Positions 26,814 through 34,520 of a stretch of 64,000 nt of DNA are shown here, one piece after another; the stretch's first letter is position 1, and every line of letters starts with the position of its first letter. Both the position numbers and the translations under genes were made by a program. The notes beneath the pieces were generated by a model that worked only from the letters and a program-made list of their open reading frames with translations, was not told the origin of the DNA and did no database searches. Origin of the DNA: a virus; IMG/VR virus record IMGVR_UViG_3300030508_000018, positions 50,093 through 114,092 of that record; one strand, given 5' to 3'.

Positions 26814-27446
26814 TTACATCATCCCACCAAAGCCTGATGTTGGGTCTTCTTTTCCAGCATCAATGATGGCTTTTACATTAGCCCATGTTATCAAGATATC
26901 AGATTGTTCATCTATATCTAACTCACGATCACCTTCCTTTAAGTCGTCGATGAACTGTGTATGAGACCACCCAGCTTCACTATCCCCATCTACTGGCAGA
27001 TCTGTTACAATTCCATCCATTACGCGACGATAGTCGTAATGCTCGTCACCTGTTGCTTCTGGCTGCACGTCTACATATGTTTCAGAATACCCATCAATAC
27101 GTTGTTGATGATACAATGTTCTGACAGTAGGCTCAGCCATTATCCATCGTTGCATTTGTAGTTGTGCTATTTGAAACTCAGTCACTTCGCATAGTGGTTT
27201 AATTACATCCTTTTGGAATAAATTACTTACTTTCTTGTATGCTACACGTGATAAACGCATTGCCTCACTACCGTTGAACTTTTCAATAAGTTCAGAACTA
27301 TCTTGTAGAAATGTTCTCCCAGCGTCGGTAAGAGTATTACTAAAATTATTTAATTGATTTTTAATAAAGTCTACTGTACTAGGATGTTTAGGCGAGTACA
27401 ATAGAGCATTAAATTCTTGCGCACCGCCTATTAATACTTGCGCCAT
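26814..27446 (-). CDS. Putative virion or phage-specific protein
   Basis: 210 residues from the ATG at 27446, chosen for the AAAAAAGGAGAAT ribosome binding site; another ATG at 27464 overlaps the stop of the upstream polymerase gene. The N-terminal 100 residues are helical, the C-terminal part acidic (DLKEGDRELDIDEQSDIL). It ends TSGFGGMM. No enzymatic motif; cotranscribed with the polymerase subunit. Confidence 0.6.
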   Translation of the reverse strand: MAQVLIGGAQEFNALLYSPKHPSTVDFIKNQLNNFSNTLTDAGRTFLQDSSELIEKFNGSEAMRLSRVAYKKVSNLFQKDVIKPLCEVTEFQIAQLQMQRWIMAEPTVRTLYHQQRIDGYSETYVDVQPEATGDEHYDYRRVMDGIVTDLPVDGDSEAGWSHTQFIDDLKEGDRELDIDEQSDILITWANVKAIIDAGKEDPTSGFGGMM

Positions 27447-27463
27447 TGATTCTCCTTTTTTCA

Positions 27464-29658
27464 TTACTGCACAAAAAGTAATTCTGACATTCGTTGAAAC
27501 TTAACCGGATCAACAACACTGTCGTCGCTATGAATATACGAAGCCAATGTGCTGACAACTGGTTTCGGCATCGATAAATTTCGCGATACCATACGTGGGT
27601 TATTCAAATCAAAAGTTGATTTATGCGGAGCTAGATTCTTTAATTGTTCCGTTATACATGTATCGATTGATAATGTTGCGTTTAACTGATCCTTTTGTCC
27701 ATCTAATTCGTTAGATTAGATCGGTATGCTGAATACCTGCTTTATGTTTCCATAAAGAACTGACTATATCTTCTATTCGTAATGAATAGCCTTCCGTTTC
27801 GGAATCACTTGATTCCTACTCGCTTACGCGATAGTCGATGAACCTTCTCCTGTACGGAGCTTGGCTGCTGATTGCCCAATCTCTATTCTTTTAAAACCTT
27901 GGCTTTGTCTTTCGACTCGCAGTGGTGAATAAAGCTCTCAGGGGTTTCCAGACAGTTAAAAAGGTTTTTAGACAGCAATTTTGTTTACCGTCAAAATCTG
28001 CATTAACTTATTGTCCAATTAGTTCGTTACACTAACCCGGTATGTTGTACCTGCTATATATCTCTATATAGAACAGACTATATCTTCATCCTCAGCTTTA
28101 TCTGTTTGGATGTCCACTGCTTCGGAGCCACTAGCTCCTACTCCCATTACAGGATAGTCGTTGAACCTTCATCATTCTTAAATGGTTACCAATTTACATG
28201 GTAACGATTAGGCTCTTTCATTTAAGTTAAGATGCTTGGCTGCTGATTGTCTCTACCAGATTATTTTCAAACATTGACGTATGTGTTTTCACACTCCGCT
28301 TTAGTTAATCTGTCTAACAAGAGTTTCCAGCAATTCAATGGATTTACATTTATCATTACTGATAAACTGGCCTGTATAAATATTATTTATAGTAATAGTA
28401 TATTATTTTACTATAGAATTACTTATGTTCCTAAGCCTACTACTGACAAAATTGAAAGTGATACAGTGGGGATGTTCGGATCAGTTTTTATTTTCGTAAC
28501 AAACATTGCTTGTGCTGACCCGCGTTCCAAACTCGGATTTCTTTGAAATATCACAGGTATGCCCTTGTATGGACATTCATTAATTAACAACTGAAACAGT
28601 TCATCTAACAGTGGATGATACTTTTGTGAATGTTCGTTTAGAAATGCTTTTGCACCATTGGGAGTAAATCCTCTACGCAATAGTTTATTCGTTAAATGAA
28701 TACCTAATACGGATACTCCAATACCCCACGGGACATGCAATTCATCATAATCGTGATTCGCTGTAAGCGATGAAATCACTGCTCTGAAACTAAAATGTGA
28801 TCTAGTTCCAAATACATGTTTTCTAAATATTCCTTCTTTTTTAGCTAATGTAAAACGATATAAATCGTCATAAAAATCAGACAGTTGATAAATTGCTTTA
28901 ATCGTCCTATTTTGTTTTGTTCTAACGGAATGATTTGCCAATAAATTATCAATGCTACACATGGTGCGGATCGCGTCCACTGCTCCTGTTACAATTGGAT
29001 CAACATATGTTCCTACGGTTGTTTCCTCAATAACCAATAGGGAACGATTAGGCAATGGCAGATAGTCAGAGAACACACAAGATCTTTGCTCTCTCAACAA
29101 TTGTTCTAAAGGTTCTTCTACGCCTTTCTTTGCTCTGAATCCTTTTACATTAAATAACGATGCGATAATACTATCAAAGTTATCAACAAAATTATTATAA
29201 CCTCGTTGGATTCCTAGCTCTTGTACAGTTTCCATAATTGCCGGAACTTTGACAGCTGGGTGATATGTACTGTCAGCTATCCATCGAATAATGTCGTATC
29301 CAGATTTTGAAAACTTTTCGGATAACATTGTTAACACAATTGGATTGATAAGTTTACTCACTCCTTCTGGCGCTCTAATCCAAACTAACGGCTCAAGATC
29401 TTGTTCTAAAGGTGCCTTTACGAATGTTCCGCATTGTTTACACTTCACACCAACGTTATGTTCTCCCTTTATTTCCTGGCATTCGCAAGTAGGCAAATTA
29501 CTAAGAAGATCGGTATTGTATTTGGTGTAAATCATCGCATTAAAAGCTTCTTTATCTATTTCAGAACCTTCTGATACGTTGTTAATAATGATTGGTTCTT
29601 TAGTGCTATATTTTGAAAACAGTTCATCAAAGTTTACGAGTTCCAGTGAAATTCCTAT
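27464..29658 (-). CDS. RNA polymerase beta-prime subunit, N-terminal half, split by two introns
   Basis: Three exons: 28434-29658, 27986-28005 and 27464-27691, about 490 residues when joined. Exon 1 carries a zinc-binding stretch (CECQEIKGEHNVGVKCKQCG) and the conserved segment before the active site. Joining the exons gives SVVGFNADFDGDQLNATLSI; NADFDGD is the universal Mg-binding motif of beta-prime. Exon 1 alone would run into a stop 11 bases into the intron. It corresponds to phiKZ gp55 and, as there, lies next to the nuclear shell gene. Upstream of the first ATG (29535) the frame is open for 41 more coding-like codons to an AGGAG at 29665-29669, but only ATC, ATA, ATT or CTG are available as starts. 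I give ATA at 29658 as best spaced. Confidence 0.9.
27692..27985 (-). ncRNA. Group I self-splicing intron (intron 2, 294 nt)
   Basis: On the reverse strand the core elements lie in order: AATCAGCAGCCAAGC (P4/Q type, 27859-27873), GGTTCATCGACTATCG (R/P7, 27829-27844) and GAAGATATAGTC (S, 27762-27773). The upstream exon ends in GACGGU, which pairs with GCUGUC ten bases into the intron with the required U-G at the splice site. The last intron base is G at 27692. No open frame for a homing endonuclease fits inside. Confidence 0.92.
27986..28005 (-). other. 20-nt micro-exon of the beta-prime gene
   Basis: The exon TTAATGCAGATTTTGACGGT lies between the two introns. Its first two bases complete a Phe codon begun in exon 1, and the rest codes NADFDG. 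It therefore supplies all three catalytic aspartates except the last Asp, which begins exon 3. Boundaries follow from the reading frame, the terminal U of the exon and the terminal G of the upstream intron. Confidence 0.88.
28006..28433 (-). ncRNA. Group I self-splicing intron (intron 1, 428 nt)
   Basis: Core elements on the reverse strand: AATCAGCAGCCAAGC (28234-28248), GGTTCAACGACTATCC (28152-28167) and GAAGATATAGTC (28076-28087). The upstream exon ends in GGCU and the intron ends in G at 28006. GGCC about 60 bases inside could be the guide for P1 but is weaker than in intron 2. The 3' ends of the two introns are alike (CATACCG ... TAACGAA ... TGGACAA.AAG), so they share ancestry. No homing endonuclease frame is present. 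Confidence 0.9.
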
Positions 29659-29690
29659 GATGTTCTCCTGTGGATTTTAAATCAGAGGCA

Positions 29691-29722
29691 AAAAAGAGTG
29701 AGATTTTACTCTCACTCTTTTT
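29691..29722 (-). terminator. Terminator after chmA
   Basis: AAAAAGAGTGAGA ... TCTCACTCTTTTT is a near-perfect stem with U-tract between the ChmA gene and the beta-prime gene. Since no other promoter element is obvious before the beta-prime gene, some read-through is likely. Confidence 0.75.
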
Positions 29723-29750
29723 GTTACTTACACTATGCCGCTATACTACT

Positions 29751-31613
29751 TTACTGCCAGCGGCTGAAACCACGATTTGCACCAGACGGTGTCGCGTTTT
29801 GATTATAACCACTGCGGAAGATACCGCTCGATTCAGGGGTCAACAAAGTATGACCCGAGAACTGTGAGCGAGCACGTTCGTAATTACCAAGATCCTGATA
29901 CGAGTATACAGGCTTCAGAACCAAACCAGCTTCTTGGCAACCCTTAACTAGTGCGTTAATGAAACCGACTTCAAACGTGACGCGGCGAGCGTAGCCTGTG
30001 AATACCGCGTTATTGCAAATTGATTGGATGATACGTTTCCGTTCATACAAGCGTTTCGGCAGAGGGATATGTGTGCTTGCAAAAGAATCAGACCACAACT
30101 TAATTGCACCTGGGTCTTGTGCGCCGACACAATTCAACACTGCCAAATAATCAATATCGCGAATGTCTGCACGTTCACCACGAGAGTTCGTGTAATGACC
30201 CAGATGGATACGATTGTATTCATCAGTTGCGACACGGCCCTTTGGATCAAAATACTTTACAAAGTTACCATTCGTAAGCTCGTTAGCGGCTTTAAGAATA
30301 GCGATATTTGCTTGGGTATTCCCAGCGGCAGCTGCCGAGAATACTTCATTGAACCAGGTCTGAGCACCGCATTCCGGCACATCCAAGGACACCACAAGAC
30401 CAGGACGAATTGTTGCCTTAACCAACTGCCCGAGATTTTCTGGTTTAAACTTATCGGCATGTGTGTCAATGCGTTGACCAACGCCACTTGGATCATTGCT
30501 AAAGTTAACTTCGATGCCAATAGCACCGATATCACGGAAGTCTACGTCGCCAGAAGGAAAATCCCTTGGACGGAAACCTTGAACCCAAGCGTTGTTTTCG
30601 CCGAGGCCAACGACTGGAACTAGCGCCAATAATTGCGCTGGAATAGTAAGCAGTTCGGTTGATTCCATCGTTGTTGCAACAAACCGAGCAGCGTAACGCT
30701 GAAAAGATTGTTGTGTTGGATCTGGAATACCGTACAAGTTTTGTGGCGCAACGATAGGGTCCCAGAAGATATCCAGGAAACCACCAATTCGCGCGATAGG
30801 TGCTTCACGTCCAGCATCTTGCTGTTGTGTTTGTTGCGACTGCACTGGTGCAGCGGTAAAATCCAATACGATATCACTGCGCAATGGCGCACCGACCGCA
30901 TCTTGTTGTTGTGGCATTGCAAACTGTGTTCGCACTGACAAAGTGGAATCATTCTTAGCGTTTGCAATATTGATATCTTCAAAGTTCTTGCTATTAATTT
31001 CAAGCTCAGAAGTACATGCAAAAATAGCATTTGCAATCAATACGTGCAATGCCGATTTGTCTTCAACGTTAAAGTCCTTAGGAACAACACAAGCACCTGC
31101 GTTACGTGGTGTGTCTTGCGGAAACAACCGCTGAACGTAACCAAGCACAACACCCTTCAAAGTATCGTTGCAGGAATCACCAGCAGTATAGAGAATCTCA
31201 ACGGATTGACCGTTAATCATTTCTGGCTTAGGTGTGCGAATATCCGCAGACGCTTCGAGCAACAACGAGTGATACGCAACACCCAACAATGGGTTCTGCT
31301 TATCACGAACAGCGAGAATCAAAATAGAAATCGACAAGTTTGGTGTTTGTTCTTTTTCAATTGGAACCAAATTGATTTCAAAACTCTTATCGGCTTTTTC
31401 TGTGATCATCTCAGTCATTGCTTTGGTGATCTTGTTCAATGCTTCCGATGCCTGTGTGCGACTGAATGCAGGCCGTGACAACTTGCGCAGATTGGTGAAG
31501 CTGTACCCAGTGCTATCGGCTTTGGTTTGATGATCACGATTAGGTGCAAAACTACCAGTAGGGTTGTTTTGAACTTCTGCACCATTGCCAGTACTTTCGT
31601 CTTTAATAGCCAT
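29751..31613 (-). CDS. chmA: Phage nucleus shell protein chimallin
   Basis: 620 residues with AAAGGAAT upstream. Length, the charged disordered first 40 residues, the central mixed alpha/beta part (SILILAVRDKQNPLLGVAYH; FGLDIFWDP-like GGFLDIFWDPIVAPQNLYGI) and the flexible C-terminus ending SGANRGFSRWQ fit chimallin (phiKZ gp54, 201phi2-1 gp105). Its position beside the beta-prime N-terminal half is the phiKZ order. Chimallin tiles into the single-layer shell that shields phage DNA in the infected cell. It has its own promoter-like site at 31688 and terminator at 29691, consistent with high expression. Confidence 0.85.
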   Translation of the reverse strand: MAIKDESTGNGAEVQNNPTGSFAPNRDHQTKADSTGYSFTNLRKLSRPAFSRTQASEALNKITKAMTEMITEKADKSFEINLVPIEKEQTPNLSISILILAVRDKQNPLLGVAYHSLLLEASADIRTPKPEMINGQSVEILYTAGDSCNDTLKGVVLGYVQRLFPQDTPRNAGACVVPKDFNVEDKSALHVLIANAIFACTSELEINSKNFEDINIANAKNDSTLSVRTQFAMPQQQDAVGAPLRSDIVLDFTAAPVQSQQTQQQDAGREAPIARIGGFLDIFWDPIVAPQNLYGIPDPTQQSFQRYAARFVATTMESTELLTIPAQLLALVPVVGLGENNAWVQGFRPRDFPSGDVDFRDIGAIGIEVNFSNDPSGVGQRIDTHADKFKPENLGQLVKATIRPGLVVSLDVPECGAQTWFNEVFSAAAAGNTQANIAILKAANELTNGNFVKYFDPKGRVATDEYNRIHLGHYTNSRGERADIRDIDYLAVLNCVGAQDPGAIKLWSDSFASTHIPLPKRLYERKRIIQSICNNAVFTGYARRVTFEVGFINALVKGCQEAGLVLKPVYSYQDLGNYERARSQFSGHTLLTPESSGIFRSGYNQNATPSGANRGFSRWQ

Positions 31614-31687
31614 GTTATCTATTCCTTTGTTTATAAAGATTATTTCATTGTAGTTTGCGCAAACACAATGGTCATTAAACCTATGTG

Positions 31688-31720
31688 CTCACTTTAGTGA
31701 TATATGACTGTATTTGTTTC
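31688..31720 (-). promoter_or_regulatory. Promoter-like element before chmA
   Basis: CACTTTAGTGATATATGACT followed by GTATTTGTTT, one mismatch in 33 from the element at 22699. It is 75 bases before the ChmA start. Read leftward it is AGTCATATATCACTAAAGTG. Confidence 0.65.
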
Positions 31721-31761
31721 GAATAAAGCCATATTTGTGCTATGCAATTATAGCCCCACTA

Positions 31762-31782
31762 GCCAGCGGTATTAACGCTGGC
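31762..31782. terminator. Hairpin
   Basis: GCCAGCG GTATTAA CGCTGGC is a 7-bp GC-rich stem in the gap between the gene ending at 31844 and the promoter-like element before ChmA. It probably ends the leftward small-gene operon. Confidence 0.6.
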
Positions 31783-31843
31783 GTATGGATTATGGATTTG
31801 ATTTTAGTCATTTCCTATACAATAGGACCAAGTTAGTATTTTT

Positions 31844-32017
31844 TTACTTAAATGATACTTTATAAGTTTGTTGTATTTTCTTCCGTTTATTCTGGTTCCT
31901 CCAGTTTGTTTTTGCTTCATCTTTAGATTCACCAAGCGCGTAGAACTCACCTTCAGTATAGCGCCATCCATCTTTTGTTAATACGAAATATCCATCACTA
32001 TTATATTCATTGTTCAT
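31844..32017 (-). CDS. Small basic protein (57 aa)
   Basis: ATG at 32017 overlaps the upstream TGA as ATGA, so translation is coupled. The product begins MNNEYNSDGYFVLTKDGWRY and ends with a very basic helix (NWRNQNKRKKIQQTYKVSFK). No recognised family. Confidence 0.65.
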   Translation of the reverse strand: MNNEYNSDGYFVLTKDGWRYTEGEFYALGESKDEAKTNWRNQNKRKKIQQTYKVSFK

Positions 32018-32721
32018 TTTTTATTACTGAGCCGCTCTGCCATTGTTTTCCTAACGCCATGCCACTCGTATTGAATTGTTCTATCTATGGCTAGTTTTTC
32101 ATTACCTTCTATAATCTGGTTTTCATTTGTGTAACGAGCACCTGCTTGTTTAAGTAGTTCGTCTAACATTGCTTCGTTATGCGATTCAATAAAGAAGTTG
32201 CTGTGATAGAAAATACTACCAATTAAATGCGCTATTTGCTCAAGCCTATAAACACGATTAGCTTCTTTCCATCTTTCTGCACAATCGCAATCGCACGGTG
32301 TAGATGCATCTTTAACAGCTTCGCCATGCCAAACACAATCTGCACTATGTTCCACATCAACATCACAAATAGAAGTTGCAGCAATAGACGTTAAAGAATG
32401 CGTTACTTTAGCAGTTGTTTCAGTTATAGCCTTATTAACCTCAGCTGCTACGATGTCTCGTATTTTCTCAGCGAACTTCACACTAAGATCATTTATAATT
32501 GGTGTCCCGTCTAAAAGTTTCCACCACATCGGATGACTGCGTTTATATTCTTCGAATATTTCATCAGCTTTTTGCATTGCTTGTACGAAATCCATTACTT
32601 CTCCTTTTTGTAGTGCTTTCTTTTTACACTTTAATAACAAACTAATTAAATCACTATTATCTAATTTATCATGATCAATGAAACCAATCCATCGCAGAAA
32701 ACAAAATAGGTAATATCTCAT
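32014..32721 (-). CDS. Hypothetical protein
   Basis: 235 residues if started at the ATG at 32721, which overlaps the upstream stop. A second ATG at 32595 has a far better AAAAAGGAGAAG signal and gives 193 residues starting MDFVQAMQKADEIF. A Cys-rich stretch (CDVDVEHSADCVWHGEA ... CDCDCAERW) in the middle may bind zinc. Function unknown. Confidence 0.6.
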   Translation of the reverse strand: MRYYLFCFLRWIGFIDHDKLDNSDLISLLLKCKKKALQKGEVMDFVQAMQKADEIFEEYKRSHPMWWKLLDGTPIINDLSVKFAEKIRDIVAAEVNKAITETTAKVTHSLTSIAATSICDVDVEHSADCVWHGEAVKDASTPCDCDCAERWKEANRVYRLEQIAHLIGSIFYHSNFFIESHNEAMLDELLKQAGARYTNENQIIEGNEKLAIDRTIQYEWHGVRKTMAERLSNKK

Positions 32722-33059
32722 TAATTTATTCCTAAGCCAACTATAATATCATGTTTGCTCTTAAACCAGTGTCTACCATTAGAAATAATTACATCTCCAA
32801 CTTTCCAATCGGTAATCACTATTTCTGTTTTTGTCTTTTTATCAAACGATTTAATTGGTGTGCTACCAGGATAATCAATTACTAGATAGTATCCAATTGG
32901 TTGAGGATCATCGTACAGCTTAGGTATATCCGCTTCAGCGTCCCAACGACCACATGACGTTAACATACCTAAATCAATAATCTCTTGCACCTCTGGTGAG
33001 TAATTAGGTGGTAAATCTGGCGGGGTAAATCCACTACCGTCGTTCCAATCATTAACCAT
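32721..33059 (-). CDS. Protein with a phage carbohydrate-binding-like repeat domain
   Basis: 112 residues. The segment CGRWDAEADIPKLYDDPQPI ... YYLVIDYPGST ... WKVGDVIISNGRHW has the same pattern as the neighbour at 33052 (CGTWNASANCPNLMSGIGEI ... WYKISYDGKT ... WKTGDVVFFDGNEW). This WDA-x-N-xP...GDxxxxxGxxW domain is frequent in phage tail-fibre and virion proteins, as far as I recall. Here it is nearly the whole protein. Role unknown. Confidence 0.6.
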   Translation of the reverse strand: MVNDWNDGSGFTPPDLPPNYSPEVQEIIDLGMLTSCGRWDAEADIPKLYDDPQPIGYYLVIDYPGSTPIKSFDKKTKTEIVITDWKVGDVIISNGRHWFKSKHDIIVGLGIN

Positions 33060-33330
33060 TATTTTCCTCTTTTATATAATGTTTTTCTAACTGTTTAACA
33101 ACCATCTTGTAAGTTAAACCGCACCATTCATTACCGTCAAAGAAAACAACATCGCCTGTTTTCCATAAAGTAATACCGTCAAGATTTGTTTTACCATCGT
33201 AGCTTATTTTATACCAGTTTCCAATTTCACCAATTCCCGACATGAGATTGGGACAATTTGCAGACGCGTTCCATGTGCCGCAATAAGACGGAACTACACC
33301 CGTAGCTTCCATGATGGTGGATACAATCAT
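33052..33330 (-). CDS. Paralogue of the neighbouring repeat-domain protein
   Basis: 92 residues with the same WNAxAN ... WKTGDVVFFDGNEW pattern as the gene at 32721 and overlapping it by eight bases. A tandem duplicate of a small domain of the type used in phage fibre proteins. It diverges from the rightward gene at 33380. Confidence 0.6.
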   Translation of the reverse strand: MIVSTIMEATGVVPSYCGTWNASANCPNLMSGIGEIGNWYKISYDGKTNLDGITLWKTGDVVFFDGNEWCGLTYKMVVKQLEKHYIKEENNG

Positions 33331-33379
33331 TCCGATACCCTCATTTTATAGTTGAGATAATAATTTACTGGATGCTTAC

Positions 33380-34471
33380 ATGCAAAACATATTCAATCTA
33401 GTACAAAATGTAGAACAAGCCATAATTAAGTTTCCTGAATGGAACTATATCCGAAGTGGATTAAGAAGAAATCTAAATAACATTATTAGTTTCTATAGGA
33501 CACACTCGATGGCTGTTGATTCATCACATTTTTTAATCCGTATTCTTGAATCTATCACTGTGCCACAATCAATGAATTTAGAAAGGTATTACGCGAATGT
33601 AGACGCGGGGTCATTAAATGTGTCAATGGCGTTAAAATTAACCAGTCCTGTTTTCAGAGGGCAGATATTTAATGGGATATTTTACGGTCCCGGTAACACA
33701 GAAATATTAATTGGACATGATGAAAGTTTTGATCCATTTGCAGCGCATGACGATTGGGAAAACTTAGCACCTGTTAAAGTACTAAGACATCCAATATCAC
33801 ATTTAGGAATGAATATTCCTGATGGCAAGAGTAATGATACTGAAACTGGAATAGCTGTAATTGCAATTAATATACCGATGTTAGCTGTTCAGTATAGGGC
33901 GTTTCGTTTAAATGAAATAGAAGTTTGTGCTGAGACTGGAGATTCAGAGAAGAGCATCATGGAATTTATTAGGATGTATGTGTTGCCTAACATGATGACG
34001 TCACATTTAGATAATGTGATATTCAATCGCATTGATAAAATGCAAAGAGGAATTCCTTTTGGGAGCACGAAGAAACATCATTCGTTTTATTTGATGGATT
34101 GGACATGGCGTGTAGATTATGTACATAGTCGTTTACTTTTACAACTGAATGAAATGCAGAGAGATTTTACTGGCATATTAAGATCTATTCAGTTAGTAAC
34201 AGAACAATCTGTTGAAGATTTAATGTATTTTCCAGACTTATCTCCTACACGACAAATTCTTTGGGCGTTGGTTACTGCTAGAGTGAATGTTCTTTCATTT
34301 TTATATTCAGTAACAAAACACATGCAAGGTGATCGAAACGGTACAGAAACAAATCGTATATTACGCGTATTAAATTCCTATGGTGTAGATAGCGCGTTAC
34401 GACAAGCTTTGCCTACTGAAGCATATTTTGATGTAGCAAGTGAAATTGAATTTATTGCAAGAGTAGCATAA
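33380..34471 (+). CDS. Putative virion structural protein
   Basis: 363 residues, rightward between leftward neighbours. The sequence (NLERYYANVDAGSLNVSMAL; VLRHPISHLGMNIPDGK; GIAVIAINIPMLAVQYRAFR) is alpha/beta with no enzyme motif. The start lacks a strong ribosome binding site. Followed by a tagged hairpin terminator. I suspect a structural protein because similar single rightward genes with own terminators occur at 42041; unproven. Confidence 0.55.
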   Translation: MQNIFNLVQNVEQAIIKFPEWNYIRSGLRRNLNNIISFYRTHSMAVDSSHFLIRILESITVPQSMNLERYYANVDAGSLNVSMALKLTSPVFRGQIFNGIFYGPGNTEILIGHDESFDPFAAHDDWENLAPVKVLRHPISHLGMNIPDGKSNDTETGIAVIAINIPMLAVQYRAFRLNEIEVCAETGDSEKSIMEFIRMYVLPNMMTSHLDNVIFNRIDKMQRGIPFGSTKKHHSFYLMDWTWRVDYVHSRLLLQLNEMQRDFTGILRSIQLVTEQSVEDLMYFPDLSPTRQILWALVTARVNVLSFLYSVTKHMQGDRNGTETNRILRVLNSYGVDSALRQALPTEAYFDVASEIEFIARVA

Positions 34472-34472
34472 T

Positions 34473-34509
34473 AAATCCCATACCAAAAAAGGTATGGGAT
34501 TTATGCCGG
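34473..34509 (+). terminator. Hairpin with ATGCCG tag
   Basis: AAATCCCATACC ... GGTATGGGATTT followed by ATGCCGG directly after the stop at 34471. On the other strand it also sits at the end of the DNA polymerase gene. Confidence 0.75.
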
Positions 34510-34520
34510 TAATTCTCGTA

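Noticed and set aside
27700-28430. A broken or frame-shifted polymerase pseudogene
   Set aside because: The presence of complete group I cores and exact exon phases explains the interruption better than decay.
30024-30623. 199-residue rightward frame inside chmA
   Set aside because: Antisense to the well-supported chimallin gene, without start signal; a consequence of its codon bias.
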